The notes beneath the pieces were generated by a model. It saw only the letters and a list, made by a program, of their open reading frames with translations. It was not told the origin of the DNA and did not search any database. The position numbers and the translations under genes were made by a program. From Hordeum vulgare subsp. vulgare (lineage: Eukaryota; Streptophyta; Magnoliopsida; Poales; Poaceae), in NCBI RefSeq assembly GCF_904849725.1, contig NC_058524.1:356249823-356313822 (forward strand): a stretch of 64,000 nucleotides of DNA, given 5' to 3'. Below, piece by piece: positions 11,571 to 24,837 of this stretch. Positions within the stretch are counted from its first letter, which is position 1; the number at the start of each line of letters is the position of its first letter.

Positions 11571-14500
11571 ATGGCTCGCGCAGTAGCAACCCTGAATTTT
11601 AATGCGTTCCTAGAGAAAGCTAAGTTGAAAGATGATGGAAGCAACTTTGTTGACTGGGCCCGTAATCTGAGGCTCGTCCTTCAGGCTGCCCGAAAGTCAT
11701 ATGTCCTTGATGAACCGCTAGGTGCTGAACCGCTAGGTGCTGAACCGCCCCAACCTGCGTTGCCAGAAGTTATGAACGTTTGGCAGACGCGCAAGGATAA
11801 CCATTTGTTAGTTCATTGTGCAGTTTTGTATGGCTTAGAATCGGGACTTCAAAGACGTTTTGAACGTCATGGAGCATATGAGCGGTTTCAGGAGTTGAAG
11901 TTTATCTTTGAGAAGAATGCCCGGATCGAGAGGTATGCAACCTCCGATAAGTTCTATACTTGCAAAATGGAGGAGAACAGGTCTGTCAGTGAACATGTGC
12001 TCAGAATGTCTGGGTACTCTAACCGTCTGGCTGAGCCGGGAATTGCTCTCCCGCCGGAGGCTATCACTGAGAGAGATCTTCAGTCACTACCACCAAGCTA
12101 GAAAGGCTTTGTGTTGAACTATAACATGCAAGGGATGAATAAATCACTCGCCGAGCTATTTGCGATGCTGAAAGTCACAAAGTCGGAAATCCAGAAGGAG
12201 CATTAAGTGTTGATGGTCAATAAGACCACTAGTTTCAAGAAAAACGGCAAGGGGAAGAAGGGTAACTCCAAGAAGAGTGGCAAAGTTGTTCCCCCTTCGA
12301 CGAAGAAACCCAAGTCTGGACCCAAGCCGGAAACTGAGTGCTACCATTGCAAGGGGACTGGTCACTCGAAGCAGAACTGCCCCAAGTATTTGGCTGATAA
12401 GAAGGTGGCCAATGCCAAACAAGGTATATTTGATATACATGTTATTGATGTGTACCTCACCAACTCTCGTAGTAGTGCCTGGGTATTTGATACCGGTTCT
12501 GTTGCTCATATTTGCAACTTGAAATAGGAACTGCGGAATAAATGAAGGCTGACAAAGGATGAAGTGACGATGTGTGTGGGAAATGGTTACAAGGTTGATG
12601 CGATCACCGTCGGCACAATCTCACTTCAGTTACCATCGGGGTTAGTGATGAACTTAAATAATTGTTATTTAGTGCCTGCGTTGAGCATAAACATCATATC
12701 TGGATCTTGTTTATTGTGAGACGGTTACTCATTTAAGTTAGAGAATAATGGTTGTTCTATTTATATGAGTAATATCTTTTATGGTCATACACCCGGCATG
12801 AGGGGTTTGTTTAGTCCATAACATTGAGACCAAAAGATGTAGAGTTAATAATGATAGCGCCACATTCTTGTTGCACTGCCGCTTAGGTCATATTGGTGTA
12901 AACGCATGAAGAAACTCCATGCTGATGGACTTTTGGAGTCACTTGATTTTGAATCACTTGACACATGCGAACCATGTCTCATGGGAAAGATGACTAAGAC
13001 CCCGTTCTTTGGAACAATGGAGCGTGCAAGTGACTTGTTGGAGATCATGCATACTGATGTGTGCAGACCGATGAGCATAGATGCGCGCTGTGGATATCGT
13101 TATTTTCTCACCTTCACTGGCGATCTAAGTAGGTATGGTTATATCTACTTGATGAAGCACAAGTCTGAAACGTTTGAAAAGTTCATAGTGAAGTTGAAAA
13201 TCATCGTAACAAGAAGATCGAGTTCCTACGATCTGATCGAGGAGGTGAGTATCTGAGTTACGAGTTTGGTGCTCACTTAATACAATGTGGAATTGTTTCA
13301 CAGTTGACATCGCCTGGAACATCACAGCGCAATGGTGTGTCCGAACGTCGTAATCGTACTTCATTAGATATGGTGCATTATATGATGACTCTTACCGATT
13401 TGCCATTATCATTTTGGGGCTATGCATTGGAGACAACTGCATTCACTTTAAATAGGCCACCATCAAAATCCGTTGAGACGACACCATATGAGTTGTGGTA
13501 TGGCAAGAAGCCAAAGTTGTCGTTTCTTAAAGTTTGGGGATGTCATGCTTATGTAAAAAAGCTTCAGCCTGAAAAGCTGGAATCCAGAGCGGAAAAGTGT
13601 GTCTTCATAGGTTACCCAAAAGAGACAGATGGGTATACCTTCTATCTCAAATCCGAGCGCAAAGTGTCCGTCACTAAGAATGGAGCTTTTCTTGATAAAG
13701 AGTTTCTATTGAAAGAATTGAGTCGGAGGAAGATAGAACTTGATGAGGTTGTAGAACCTCTGCTTCAACAAGATGGTGGCACAAGGCAGAAAGAAATTTA
13801 TGTCGAGGCAACACCAGTTGAAGAGGAAGCTAATGATGGTGATCATGAAGCTTCAGATCAAGTTGTTATCGAACCTCGTAGGTCGACAAGGGCACGTAGA
13901 GCTCTTGAGTGGTACGGGAATCCTGTCTTGTCAATCATTTTGTTAGATAACAATGAGCGTGCGATTTATGGAGAAGCAATGGTGGTCCATGATTCCAACA
14001 GATGTTTAGAAGCCATGAAATACGAGATAGGATCTATGTATGAAAACAAAGTATGGACTTTGGAAGTATTACCTAAAGGCTGAAAGGCTATTCAGAACAA
14101 ATGGATCTGTAAGAAGAATACGGACGCGGACGGTAATGTGACCGTTTATAAAGCTCGACTTGTGGCAAAGGGTTTTTCACAAGTTCAAGGAGTTGACAAC
14201 GATGAGACATCCTCACATGTAGTGATGCTTAAGCCCGTCTCAATCATGTTAGCAATAGCTGCATTTTTCGATTATGAAATCTGGCAGATGGATGTCAAAA
14301 CGGCGTTCCTTAACGGGTTTCTTAAGGAAGAATTGTATATGATGCAACCCGAAGGTTTTTTTCGATCACGAGAATGCTAACAAAGTATGCAAGCTCCATC
14401 GATCCATTTATGGACTGGTGCAAGCATCTCGGAGTTGGCATCAACGTTTTGATGAGGTGATCAAAGCGTTCGAGTTTATACAAGTTTTTGGAGAAGCTTG

Positions 14501-15112
14501 TATTTACAAGAAAGTGAGTGGGAGCTCTATAGCGTTTCTAATATTATATGTGCATGACATATTGCTGGTTGGAAACAATATATAATTTTTGGGGAGCATG
14601 AAGGATTACTTGAATAAAAGTATTTCAATGAAGGACCTGGGAGAAGCTGGTTACATATTAGGCATAAAGATCTATAGAGGTAGATCAAGGCGCTTAATAG
14701 GACTTTCACAAATCACATACCTTGACAAAGTTTTGAAGAAGTTCAAAATGGAACAATCCAAGAAGGGGTTCTTGCCTGTGTTACAACGTATAAAGTTGAG
14801 TAAAACTCAATGCCCAGTAACTGCAGAAGATAGAGAAACGATGAGTGTGGTCCCTTATGCTTCAGCCATAAGGTCTATCATGTATGCAATGATGTGCACA
14901 AGACCAGATGTTACCCTTCCCATAAGTATGGTAGGCAGGTTTCAAAGTGATCCAGGAGTGGAGCAATGGACAACGGTCAAGAATATTGTGAAGTACCTGA
15001 AAAGGACTAAGGAAATGCTTCTCGTTTATCGAGGTGACGAAGAACTCGTCGTAAAGGGTTACGTCGATGCAAGCTTCGACATTGATCCAGATGACTCTAA
15101 GTCACAAACAGG
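11571..15112 (+). pseudogene. Angela-like Copia gag-pol, first part (gag, protease, integrase, RT)
   Basis: The ATG at 11571 opens a gag beginning MARAVATLNFNAFLEKAKL, typical of Angela/BARE elements. An in-frame 15-bp tandem duplication at 11715-11744 gives LGAEPLGAEP. The order is gag; a CCHC knuckle CYHCKGTGHSKQNC (12339-12380); a protease-like FDTGSVAHIC segment (about 12486); GAG-pre-integrase (about 12870-12990); an integrase remnant that keeps the C-terminal GTSQRNGVSERRNRT region (about 13316); RT (about 14100-14600); and the start of RNase H, which is cut at 15112 by a solo LTR. Several stops and frame changes break the frame (12102, 12525, 13254, 14081, 14378, 14581). The RT box reads YVHD (14547-14558) instead of YVDD, so the catalytic aspartate is lost. 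The element is non-autonomous. Confidence 0.9.
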
Positions 15113-18100
15113 TGTGGGGATCCCGATTTACGAGTCGGGACCGCCGAATGAACGTGCTCAGTGATCCCAGAGATCAATGCTCACCGAACACACAGATACT
15201 GAATATTAAGAGTCTTACATCCAAATACAAAATTATTACATCACGTGACCGAATGGTTAAGTTCGCAAGGTAGGGCCTATAAGGCTAAATCATACGGATA
15301 CAACTAGTAGCGGAAATCTTAGGCTAAGAGGGTGCCCATGCCATCAGCCTGCACCAACAGGCATTCTGACTGCGAAGCTTCCTAGTTCGCAGGGGCGTCT
15401 CCGAAGACGTACTCATCTACAAACTCCGGTCCTTCCATGTCTGGCCAATAATATAACCAGTGGCAAGCCAATGAGTACTTTTGAATGTACTGCAAATAGC
15501 CCATGATATGAACAATGCTAGTGAAGGATAACAATAATGTGCATCTTTTGTGGACAACAACTTGGTTATAATAAACATGCTCATGGGTATGCATCATAAG
15601 TTAAATGTTACTTGAAGGACAGGTTACAGATACCAATATATCTGTCAAGGGCTGAACTCTTCGGGTTCACCCTATATGCCAAGTCACCAAACTTGGTCAT
15701 ATCAATTCTTTTATTAATACCATGTTACCACATGCTCATACACACTAGGTTTATGCGGAAACGACTAGACGTAGTTTAAGCAGCACCACCCAACTGTCCT
15801 TGACCGTGGACACGACTATTCGAATAGTTTTACACTCTACAGAGGTAGTACGTTGGACCCACGAGATCCGGGAAACTTCTGTGTCATCCATGATTTGCGG
15901 TATATAACATACCCGAGGTAAGTACCCGATCAATGTCTTTCCCCTGACGATACTAGACAAAGAGGTCCACTCGATTGGTACCCAGCCCACATGTTGTACG
16001 TCTTACGAGCACTGACTTTGGACAGTATCAACCATGCGGGAACCAACGGTGTGCCTGGAACACGTAAAAACGACATAGTCGCCCTACCTGGCACGACCCC
16101 ATCATGAGAGTGAACACACATCACTCCCGCCACTAGTAATGTGGCTCTTTGCTAGCAACGACCAGAGTAATCAACACAGCCCCACCCATAAAGGGGTAAG
16201 TGGTCGTACATGTAAGGTTGGGATGGTCGACACATCATAAATCTATTCCCATTTCCGAAACCATACTCACTCAAAATACCCGGTGCACCACTTCTCCGAA
16301 AGTGGCCACCTAACTCATCATCACCCTCGGCATTAGTGGCACCCGACGGGGTTTTCATAAACCTTTGATTTATACCAACAACATGTTCATGCTACTGCTA
16401 TTCTAGATTTACTTGTCAACATGATATTAGCGTGATCCTCATAGGTGGTAGGATCATGCTCAAAGTGCAAGTGCTCCGGACGAGCCTTCGGTAACATCAC
16501 TTCTATGATGTACCGACACTTATGATCATATGCAACAGAAATATTTGCTACACTAGCATGCATCATAACATATGCTCATACATGGTCAAAGGGCTACTTG
16601 CCTTGGTCAGCTAGGTATCCGGCGTCTTCGAGGTCTTCCGCTCCGACTCCTTCGTCGCACGGGTTTTCTATCATCGTATAAAGATAAAAATAATAAGTAG
16701 CTCACTCCAAAACATATCACAAAGTCACTTTAAAAAAATGTTGGTTATTACTGATAAATCCAGGTTGTTATTTTAAAAGTATTTGCTTCTGGTTTTAGTG
16801 AAAGAATATATTTAAATTTCAACTTAACAGAAGCAAAACTATTCCATTTTTATCCTTATTATTATTGTAAAACAGAACAGTTGCTGCAAAAATTCAAACA
16901 ATGGGTTTGTTAAATACTACACATTTTTAGAAGAAGAACACTGAAAAAATTATATATTTACACTTGTCAAATCTTTTTATAAAAATCATTTAAACTCAGG
17001 TTTAAAAACAAAAAAGGGCTACAGACCCTGGCCTGGCTTGGCCTGGAACTGGGCCGGCTCACCGGCCAGCCAACCAGCGCGCTGAGGCGCGCGCGCGCCT
17101 TCAGGTTTGAACCTGACGCGCGGGCCCCTGTGGTTAGTGGCTGCGGGCAGCGAGGCAGAGAGAGATGGGCCACCGACAGGTGGGGCACTGATACATCTAT
17201 TTTGCATCATGCTTTCATGTTGATATTTATCACTTTTTGGGCTGTTATTACACTTCATGGTACAATACTTATGCCTTTTCTCTCTAATTTTGCAAGGTTT
17301 ACATGAAGAGGGAGAATGCCGGCAGCTAGAAATCTAGCCTGAAAAAGGAGCAAGTTTGAGATACCTATTCTGCGCAACTCCAAAAGTCGTGAAAATCAAC
17401 GTGGATTTTTTTGGGATTTATAAAAAATACTGGGCCGAAGAAGTACGAGAGGGGCGCCATCAGGGGGCCACAAGCCTGTTAGGCGCGGCCACCCCCTGGT
17501 CGCGCCTAGGGGGCTTGTGGGCTCCCAGCTGGCCCTCTGGCTCCCCCCTTTTGCTACAAGAAGGGTTTCGGTCTGGAAAAAATCAGGAAGAGGCTTTTCG
17601 GAGGATTCGTCGCCGCCACGAGGCGGAACTTGAGCAGAACCAATCTAGAGCTCCGGCAGGACGATCCTGCGGGGGAAACTTCCCTCCCGAAGGGGGAAAT
17701 CGTCGCCATCGCCATCACCAACACTCCTCTCATCGGAGGGGACTCATCACCATCAACATCTTCGTCAGCACCATCTCATCTCCAAACCCTAGTTCATCTC
17801 TTGTAACCAATCTCCGTCTCGCGACTCCGATTGGTACTTATAAGGTTGCTAGTAGTGTTAAATACTCTTTGTAGTTGATGCTAGTTGGATTACTTGGTGG
17901 AAGATTATATGTTCAGATCTTTGATGCTACTCATTACCTCTCTGGTCATGAATATGATTATGCTTTGTGAGTAGTTACTTTTGTTCCTGAGAACATGGGA
18001 TAAGTCTTGCTATAAGTAGTCATGTGAATTTGGTATTCGTTCGATAATTTGATGAGTTGTATGTTGTTTTTCCTCTAGTGGTGTTATGTGAACGTCGACT

Positions 18101-20808
18101 ACATAACACTTCACCATTATTTGGCACTAGAGGAAGGCATTGGGAAGTAGTAAGTAGATGATGGGTTGCTAGAGTGACAGAAGCTTAAACCCTAGTTTAT
18201 CCATTGCTTCGTAAGGGGCTGATTTGGATCCACTAGTTTAATGCTATGGTTAGACTTTGTCTTAATTCTTCTTTCATAGTTGCGGATACTTGCAAGAGGG
18301 GTTAATCATAAGTGGGATGCTTGTCCAAGTAAGGCCAGTACCCAAGCGCCGGTCCACCCACATATCAAACTATCAAAGTAACGAACGCGGATCATATGAA
18401 CATGATGAAAACTAGCTTGACAGAAATTCCCATGTGTCCTCGGGAGCGTTTTACCTCCTATAAGACTTTGTCCAGGCTTGTCCCTTGCTACAAAAGGGAT
18501 TGGGACACTTTGCTGCGTCGTTGTTACTTTTGTTACTTGCTGCGAATCATCTCACCACACAACTACTTGTTACCGATAATTTCAGTGCTTCCAGATATTA
18601 CCTTGCTGAAAACCACTTGTCAGATCCTTCTGCTCCTCGTTGGGTTCGACACTCTTACTTATCGAAAGGACTATGATAGATCCCCTATACTTGTGGGTCA
18701 TCAGGCACACCTGTCGGGGTCGTCTCCTACCTCTGGCCAGAGAGGAGGAGGAGCACACCGGTGTGGCTACCGACGTCCTCGGGCCCTAACGACGACAGGA
18801 ATGGGTCCGGCTCGTCATCACCTACCTGATGGTGGTCGAGATGACGGCGGAGGGGCTCAGGTTCATCGGCGACGAGGTAGCCGCGGCGGAGGGTTTTGGG
18901 AGAAGGTGGAGGTGGTGGCTACGGGCACAGATTTTCTCGGGAAAGAGGGGGAAAAGATTCCTGATGTCATGGGGAGTGGTTTGGTGGGCAGAGGGACGCA
19001 GGAGCTGACGTGTAGCCGGAGATCAACCGAAGCCCCGAGGTGGAGGGGCCTCGGTCGATCTCAAGCACCGAGGCCCTGCTGGCTTACTGGGGTAGCTAGG
19101 GGGTGATTGAGGTTGTTGCGAAGAGGATGAGGGGTGCTGGAGCGAGGGGAGGGGCTTTATATAGGCCCGCGATGGTGAGCCGACTCGGGAGCGCCGGTGA
19201 TTCACCGTGGCGTTCAAGGGGGTGCAGAGTGGAGCTGGGGTCGAAACCACGGTCTTAGGACGTGGTTTTGGATTGCCAGGACTCACTACGAGGGAGAGGG
19301 AGAGAGGAGAGGCGAGCTACCGTGTCCACGTATCTCTAGCCTGTTTTGGTGCGCGCGGGCACGCGTCGCACCATCTCTTAGCACGGGAGAGGAGGGGCCC
19401 TGGTGGTCGCCTGATGCAGAGGGGTTGTCGGGGGAGAAGAGAGACACATCGGGGAGGCTGGAACTGGCCGAGAGCGTCACCCGCACCTCGGTGGCTCTCT
19501 ATAGCGCGCCCAGAGCGCAGCTTTGGCATGCCACGGCATGCTGGCGCACTCTCGGGTGCCTTGGACATGTCTAGCCTGTCCCGGGCACTGGCTGGGAGAT
19601 GCCTAGCCGTTGGAGACCCGTGGGAGCTCTGGCTGGTCAAGGGGGACAAAGAAAACATGTGTTGTGAGCCTTGAGCCGAAGCTTAGATTGGGGTTTTTGG
19701 TTTTTCTCCTTTGAACCGGAGAGGGGCCAGTTGACTAGGGCTTGGCATTGATGCTAGCCACCTAATCTGAGAGTTTGGGAGAAAGGGTTTGTGTTTAGCT
19801 AGGGTTAGGAGGGGTTTTACCCATCTGTCAAAAGGTGTTCGACAGTGGTTTGGGGTGGTTGCACCCCACCACTGGTTCTGCAACTTAACAGGATTGGGTT
19901 TGGTGCTAAAACAAGGGGTTTCACCAAGTTTGAGCTCAGTTGGACAAGTTTAGCTTTGTAAACTTGAAAACTTTACCAAATGACCAAATATGTTCCTACC
20001 AAAGAGAGTATGGGCAAAACAAGTCCCACAACTCCCATTTTTGGCATGGAGTCCTCATTTGAGGTTTTACGCACTCCTGCAAAGTTTTAGCTCCAAAGGA
20101 CAAACTTTGCTATGTAGAGTTGCGCCAACTTCTTACTGTTCAAAAGGGGTTTTGCAACTATTTGGTGCCCTTAATCGCCTTGGATCAAGGTGAAATTTTA
20201 TATGGGCACCAAATATGGCTTAGGGATACCACTCGAATTTTCTAGGAATTTATTGAGAATATTTCCTTTGGAAATATTTCAAAAGGTAAAAATAGGCAGA
20301 AAAGGTTTTCAGGGTTTTACTCAAATAATAATAATATAAATAGTGGTTGAAAATCTTATGTATGGAAAATATATGTCCTTCTGATCATCTCCAAATTTTC
20401 TCAGATTTTTCTAAGGCAGAAAAGTATTTTTCCATATAGGAATATCATTTCTCGCCTCAGGAATGGACATGCAATTAAATTAGGAAAATAATTCATAAAA
20501 TAATTATTTTATGATTTTGGTGAACTAAAATGGTGCTAGAACCAGAAAACCAACTTTGGGTAAGAACACTCCTTGCCATCAAGGACTTGTAGTGCAACCC
20601 AAAGCAGGGTTTTGCTTTAACAAGAAATAATAAAAAAAGGGTTTGAAAATAATTAAGTCATGAGAAATGTGGTTTGTGATATCACATAATCAAGCATACA
20701 AGCATACAATGACAATCATGGCACTCATAACATTAGTTTTGAAAAAGTTTTAATAAACTCAGACTTTTTGAATTACAGAAAAAGTGATAGTGAAAACAGG
20801 GTGTGACA
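15113..20808 (-). mobile_element. Tekay-type Gypsy solo LTR inside the Angela-like RNase H gene
   Basis: It begins TGTGGGGATCCCG and ends GGGTGTGACA, collinear with the LTR at 3024-8068. The pentamer ACAGG occurs at 15108-15112 and again at 20809-20813, a perfect target site duplication with no internal domain between. This is therefore a solo LTR left by LTR-LTR recombination. Without the nested 1515-bp solo LTR and its duplicated target, the LTR is about 4.2 kb, shorter than the 5.0-kb copy at 3024-8068, so central parts differ between copies. Its insertion split the Copia RNase H frame. Confidence 0.9.
17189..18703 (+). mobile_element. Nested Gypsy solo LTR (Sabrina/WHAM-like), 1515 bp
   Basis: It begins TGATACATCTATTTTGCATC and ends ACTTGTGGGTCATCA. 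GGCAC is duplicated exactly at 17184-17188 and 18704-18708, proving insertion into the Tekay-type LTR followed by recombination to a solo LTR. The strand follows the TG-first reading. ORFs at 17356-17874 and 18396-19106 overlap it and are not genes. Confidence 0.9.
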
Positions 20809-21231
20809 ACAGGATACGTAATTATTCTTAATGGGAGTGCGGTAAGTTGGTGCAGTTCCAAGCAAAGCGTCATAGCTGATTCTACATGCGAAGTGGAGTA
20901 CATAGCTGCCACAGAGGCGGCTAAGGAGGGTGTCTGGATGAAGCAATCCATGACAGATCTTGGAGTTGTGCCGAGTGCACTGGATCCAATAAATCTGTTA
21001 TGTGACAACACTCGTGCCATTGCTCTATCCAAGGAACCAAGGTTTCACAAGAGGACCATACATATAAAATGACGCTTCAATGCCATCCGCAATTACATCA
21101 AGGAGGAAGACATAAATATTTGCAAAGTGCACACGGATCTCAATGTGGTAGACCCGCTGACTAAGCCTCTTCCACGAGCTAAACATGACCAACACCAGAA
21201 CTGTATGGGTGTTAAATTTATTACATTGTAA
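20809..21231 (+). pseudogene. Angela-like Copia RNase H, continuation after solo LTR
   Basis: This is the continuation of the frame cut at 15112. It carries the Copia RNase H block with VSWCSSKQSVIADSTCEVEY and AATEAAKEGVWMKQ, then LLCDNTRAIALSKEP, an in-frame stop at about 21072, and the terminal VDPLTKPLPRAKHDQH segment ending near 21231. Together with 11571-15112 it gives the full Copia domain order, with integrase before RT. Joining the two parts needs only removal of the solo LTR and one copy of ACAGG. Confidence 0.9.
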
Positions 21232-21268
21232 ATCACAAAGAGATGTGATACTAGATTATTGACTCTAG

Positions 21269-21282
21269 TGCAAGTGGGAGAC
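21269..21282 (+). other. Polypurine tract of Angela-like Copia
   Basis: GTGCAAGTGGGAGAC directly precedes the TGTTGGAAATA start of the 3' LTR, the standard plus-strand primer position. Confidence 0.75.
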
Positions 21283-23045
21283 TGTTGGAAATATACCCTA
21301 GAGGTAATAATAAAATAGTTATTATTATATTTCCTATTTCAAGATAATCGTTTATTATCCGTGCTATAATTGTATTGAATGGAAACATGAATACATGTGT
21401 GGATACATAGACAAAATACTGTCCCTAGTAAGCCTCTAGTTGACTAGCTCGTTGATCAAAGATGGTTAAGGTTTCCTAGCCATAGACAAGTGTTGTCGCT
21501 TGATAATGGGATCACACCATTAGGAGAATGATGTGATGGACAAGACTCAAACAATAAACGTAGCATGTGATTGTGTTATTTTGTTGCTATTGTTTTATGC
21601 AAGTCAAGTATACATTCCTATGACCATGAGATCATGTAAATCACCGACACCGGAGGAATGACTTGTGTGTATCAAACGTCCCAACGTTACTGGGTGACTA
21701 TAAAGGTCTTCTACAGGTATCTCTGAAGGTCTGTGTTGAGTTGGCATGGATCAAGACCGGGATTTGTCACTCCGTGTGACGGAGAGGTATCTCGAGGCCC
21801 ACTCGGTAATACAACATCACAAACAAGCCTTGCAAGCAATGTGACTAAAGAGTTAGCCACAGGATCTTGTATTACGGAATGAGTAAAGAGACTTGCCGGT
21901 AACGAGATTGAAATAGGTATGGGGAAACCGACGATCGAATCTCGGGCAAGTCACATACCGAAGGACAAAGGGAATGTTATACGAGATTTATTTGAATCCT
22001 TGACATAAAGATCTTCATAGAATATGTAGGATCCAATATGGGCATCCAAGTTCCGCTATTGGATATTGACCGGAGAGTGTCTCGGTCATGTCTACATAGT
22101 TCTCGAACCCGCAGTGTCTGCACACTTAAGGTTCGGTGACGTTTTCGATATAGTTGAATTATTGATGTTGGTAACCAAATGTTGTTTGGAGTCCCGGATG
22201 AGATATCGGACATCACGAGGGTTTCCGGAATGGTCCGGAGACGAAGATTGATATATAGGAAGTATCCATTTGGTTTCCGGAAGGTTTTCGGGCATTACCG
22301 GTAAAGTACCAGGAATGACGAATGGGTTTCCGAGTTCTACGAGGAGGGGCCACTCACCTAGGAGAAGACCAAAAGGGGGCCAAGGGTGGCGCACCAGCCC
22401 CCAGTGGGCTGGTGGCCAGCCCAAGAGGGCCTAGGTCGGCCGAAGTGAAAGAAAAGGCAAGGATAGGGGCCAATCCGAATTGGGGAAGAAAGGACTCCTC
22501 CTTCCAAGTGGAATTGGAGGGGGACTCCTCCCTCCTCCCTCTTGCGCCGGCCGAAACCCTAGGGTTTCCCTAGGGCGCTCCTCCCTCCCTCCCTCCTATA
22601 TATAGTGGAGGGGAGAGAGGCTTTTGGCACTCAAGCCAAAGTGTAGCCGTCCTGCCCTCCACAACTTCGACACCCCGTAGCTAGATTCGTCCGGTACGGC
22701 GAAGCCCTGCCGGAGTAAGCTCCACCACCATCATCGTCACGCCGTCGAGCTGCTAGAGAATTCAGCTACCTCTCGCCCCTCTAGCTGGATCAAGAAGGCG
22801 GAGATCTTCACCAAGATGTACGTGTGCTGAACGCGGAGGTGTCGTTCGTTCGGTACTAGATCGAGACGGAGTTCGTGGGATGGATCGTGATCGGATCGTG
22901 AAGACGTTCGACTACATCAACCGCATTTCTTAATGCTTCCCGCTTAGCGATCTACAAGGTTATGTGGATCCGATCTCCCCTCTCGTAGATGATCATCACC
23001 ATGATAGGTCTTTCATGTGCGTAGGAAATTTTTTGTTTCCCATTC
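21283..23045 (+). mobile_element. Angela-like Copia 3' LTR, 3'-truncated
   Basis: It starts TGTTGGAAATATACCCTAGA and is collinear with 8541-10307. The TATA box is at 22597-22604. The last bases expected (gcaacattcccc...) are missing and the LTR stops at ttgtttcccat, where LINE sequence begins. Because both outer LTR ends are lost, no target duplication can be recovered. Confidence 0.88.
22597..22604 (+). promoter_or_regulatory. TATA box of Angela-like 3' LTR
   Basis: TATATATA in the same context as 9844-9851. It could drive read-out transcription into the LINE downstream; this is inference. Confidence 0.55.
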
Positions 23046-23080
23046 AGAAGTGACCAAGTCTGAAGCTACCAAGACCTTGT

Positions 23081-24837
23081 GTGTTCGTGGCTGGTATGGG
23101 TAGCAAGGAGACTTTGTTGGCTCAGTTCCCGGATAGCGTGCATAATGCTCAGCTTGTTCCTAGATCACGTCCCATTGCACTAGTAAAGGTGATTGATATA
23201 GATGCAACAGCAAAACAGGTACATGATCAGGTAGCGCGTTTGTGCCCGTTTCTGTCTTGGGCCTGGGAGGCTGCCCCTAATGGGAATGGTTCATTCACAA
23301 TCACTTTTCCGACAATGGAGGTGCTCTAGAGATTTGACGGCATTGATCTTGGCATTCTGGCGCAGGATACTAGACTTGCTTTGAGTCAGTGGAAGCCAGA
23401 GAAGATCATCCCTAAGTTGGAGTTACACCAGACTTGGGTACACATCAGAGGGGTGCCCCACTCTATGAGACATTTTCTGGGCATTTGGACGGTTGGATCT
23501 CTGATTGGCACTATGATTGATGTTGATCTTTTGGCCCTCCGGCGTAGGGGTGTGGTGTGTATCCTCGTGGGGATGGCAGCTGATGATTGCTTTAAAAATG
23601 TTGATGAGGCTAGACCGTACATTCGGATAGACGGTATCTTAAAACTGAAAGGATATGAATTCACTTTTCCGTCTGAAGCCAAAAGGCTTTGTGCAGGAGT
23701 TAGATTTTATACCTCTTCCTTGGGACAGCAAAGCCAAGGATGGAGCAGCAGATACGAATATGCAGGTTGATAAGGGGGTCCGCCCGAATTTGGTGGTGCT
23801 TGAGTGCAAGTTGATGACGGGGTTACGGGTATGTTTGTCGACATGAGTCCATCCACTCAGGAGGGGATGTCTCAGCGTTCTTCCTTGGCGCACCTCCTCA
23901 TTGGAGTTGCTCTTACCCCATTCAATCCAAGACCACAAAATCCCCGAGGTTTGGAGATTGTTCGTGAGCGGCAAGCGCTGGCGAAGTAACAGGATGGCTG
24001 CAAACAAGCTGCAAACAGCTGCCATATGCGCTCAGGCAGCCCTGGCTGGTGCTCAGCCAACCGACGCGCTCGAGGTTGCGGCTAGCGGCAAGGCTGTGGC
24101 TGCTGTTGGGGCCGTTGCGGCCGTCGTGGGTGGCCAGCTCGGTGACTCGATAGCCAGTTGCCCTAGTTGGTTGCGTGCATGCTGGCTTGCCTCAACTTTG
24201 GGTGCCGGAGTCTACGGAGGTAGCGGCGCACACTGAGAAGACTCCACCATCCGCGGTGCAAGACGGATGCGCCCTTCTGGCACCCACCACGACTCTGCAA
24301 CAGCTGGAGGTGGCAACCCCAACGATAGCTACGGTGGTCGAGGGGGCTGCGACATCATCTATGCCTCCTCCCGTTGTACAGCCATTGGTGGGGTCCTATG
24401 CGTTCCAGGAGGTGACTCCAAGAGAAGTTATGGTGGTCGAGGGGGCTGCTACATCATCTTTGCCCCCTCCCGCTGTACAGCCAGTGGTGGGGTCTCATTC
24501 GCAGCCGGTGATGACACCTAGGTGCAGTGAACGTCACCTTACCATGCCAGATGGAGCTTCAGCCACGGACGAGGACGTGCTGGCTAAGGCCAGGCGGTGT
24601 AAGGCGGCGATGTATACACCTACTCCTATTGGTACATCTACTGCTAACAAATCGTTTCTTTCCTATCCCAGTTCTAAGATATCATCCAAGTTAAGTAATG
24701 TTGGAGTTTGTTTAGGAAGAAATGAAAATGAAATTACTGTCTCGGCTAACGTGTTGAAGCACATGGAGTATGATCGTTTAAACATCTCTCCACATGAGTC
24801 CCCTAAGTGGGTGATCACACTAGAAGATGATGAATGA
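23081..24837 (+). pseudogene. LINE ORF1 (DUF4283-like nucleic-acid-binding protein), broken
   Basis: The first segment includes PFLSWAWEAAPNGNGSF and ends at a stop near 23329. The next includes TWVHIRGVPHSMRHFLGIWTVG and DVDLLALRRRGVV, the pattern of the DUF4283 domain common in plant L1 ORF1 proteins. The C-terminal part (24175-24837) holds a 33-residue tandem repeat: VVEGAATSS occurs twice with a 99-bp period (about 24333 and 24432), followed by a conserved tail ending WVITLEDDE. Frame shifts near 23330 and 23760-24170 break it. The role in the family is binding LINE RNA in the retrotransposition particle. Confidence 0.8.

Noticed and set aside
18396..19106. 236-aa plus-strand ORF
   Set aside because: It crosses the border between the nested solo LTR and the host LTR at 18703, so it cannot be an ancestral gene.
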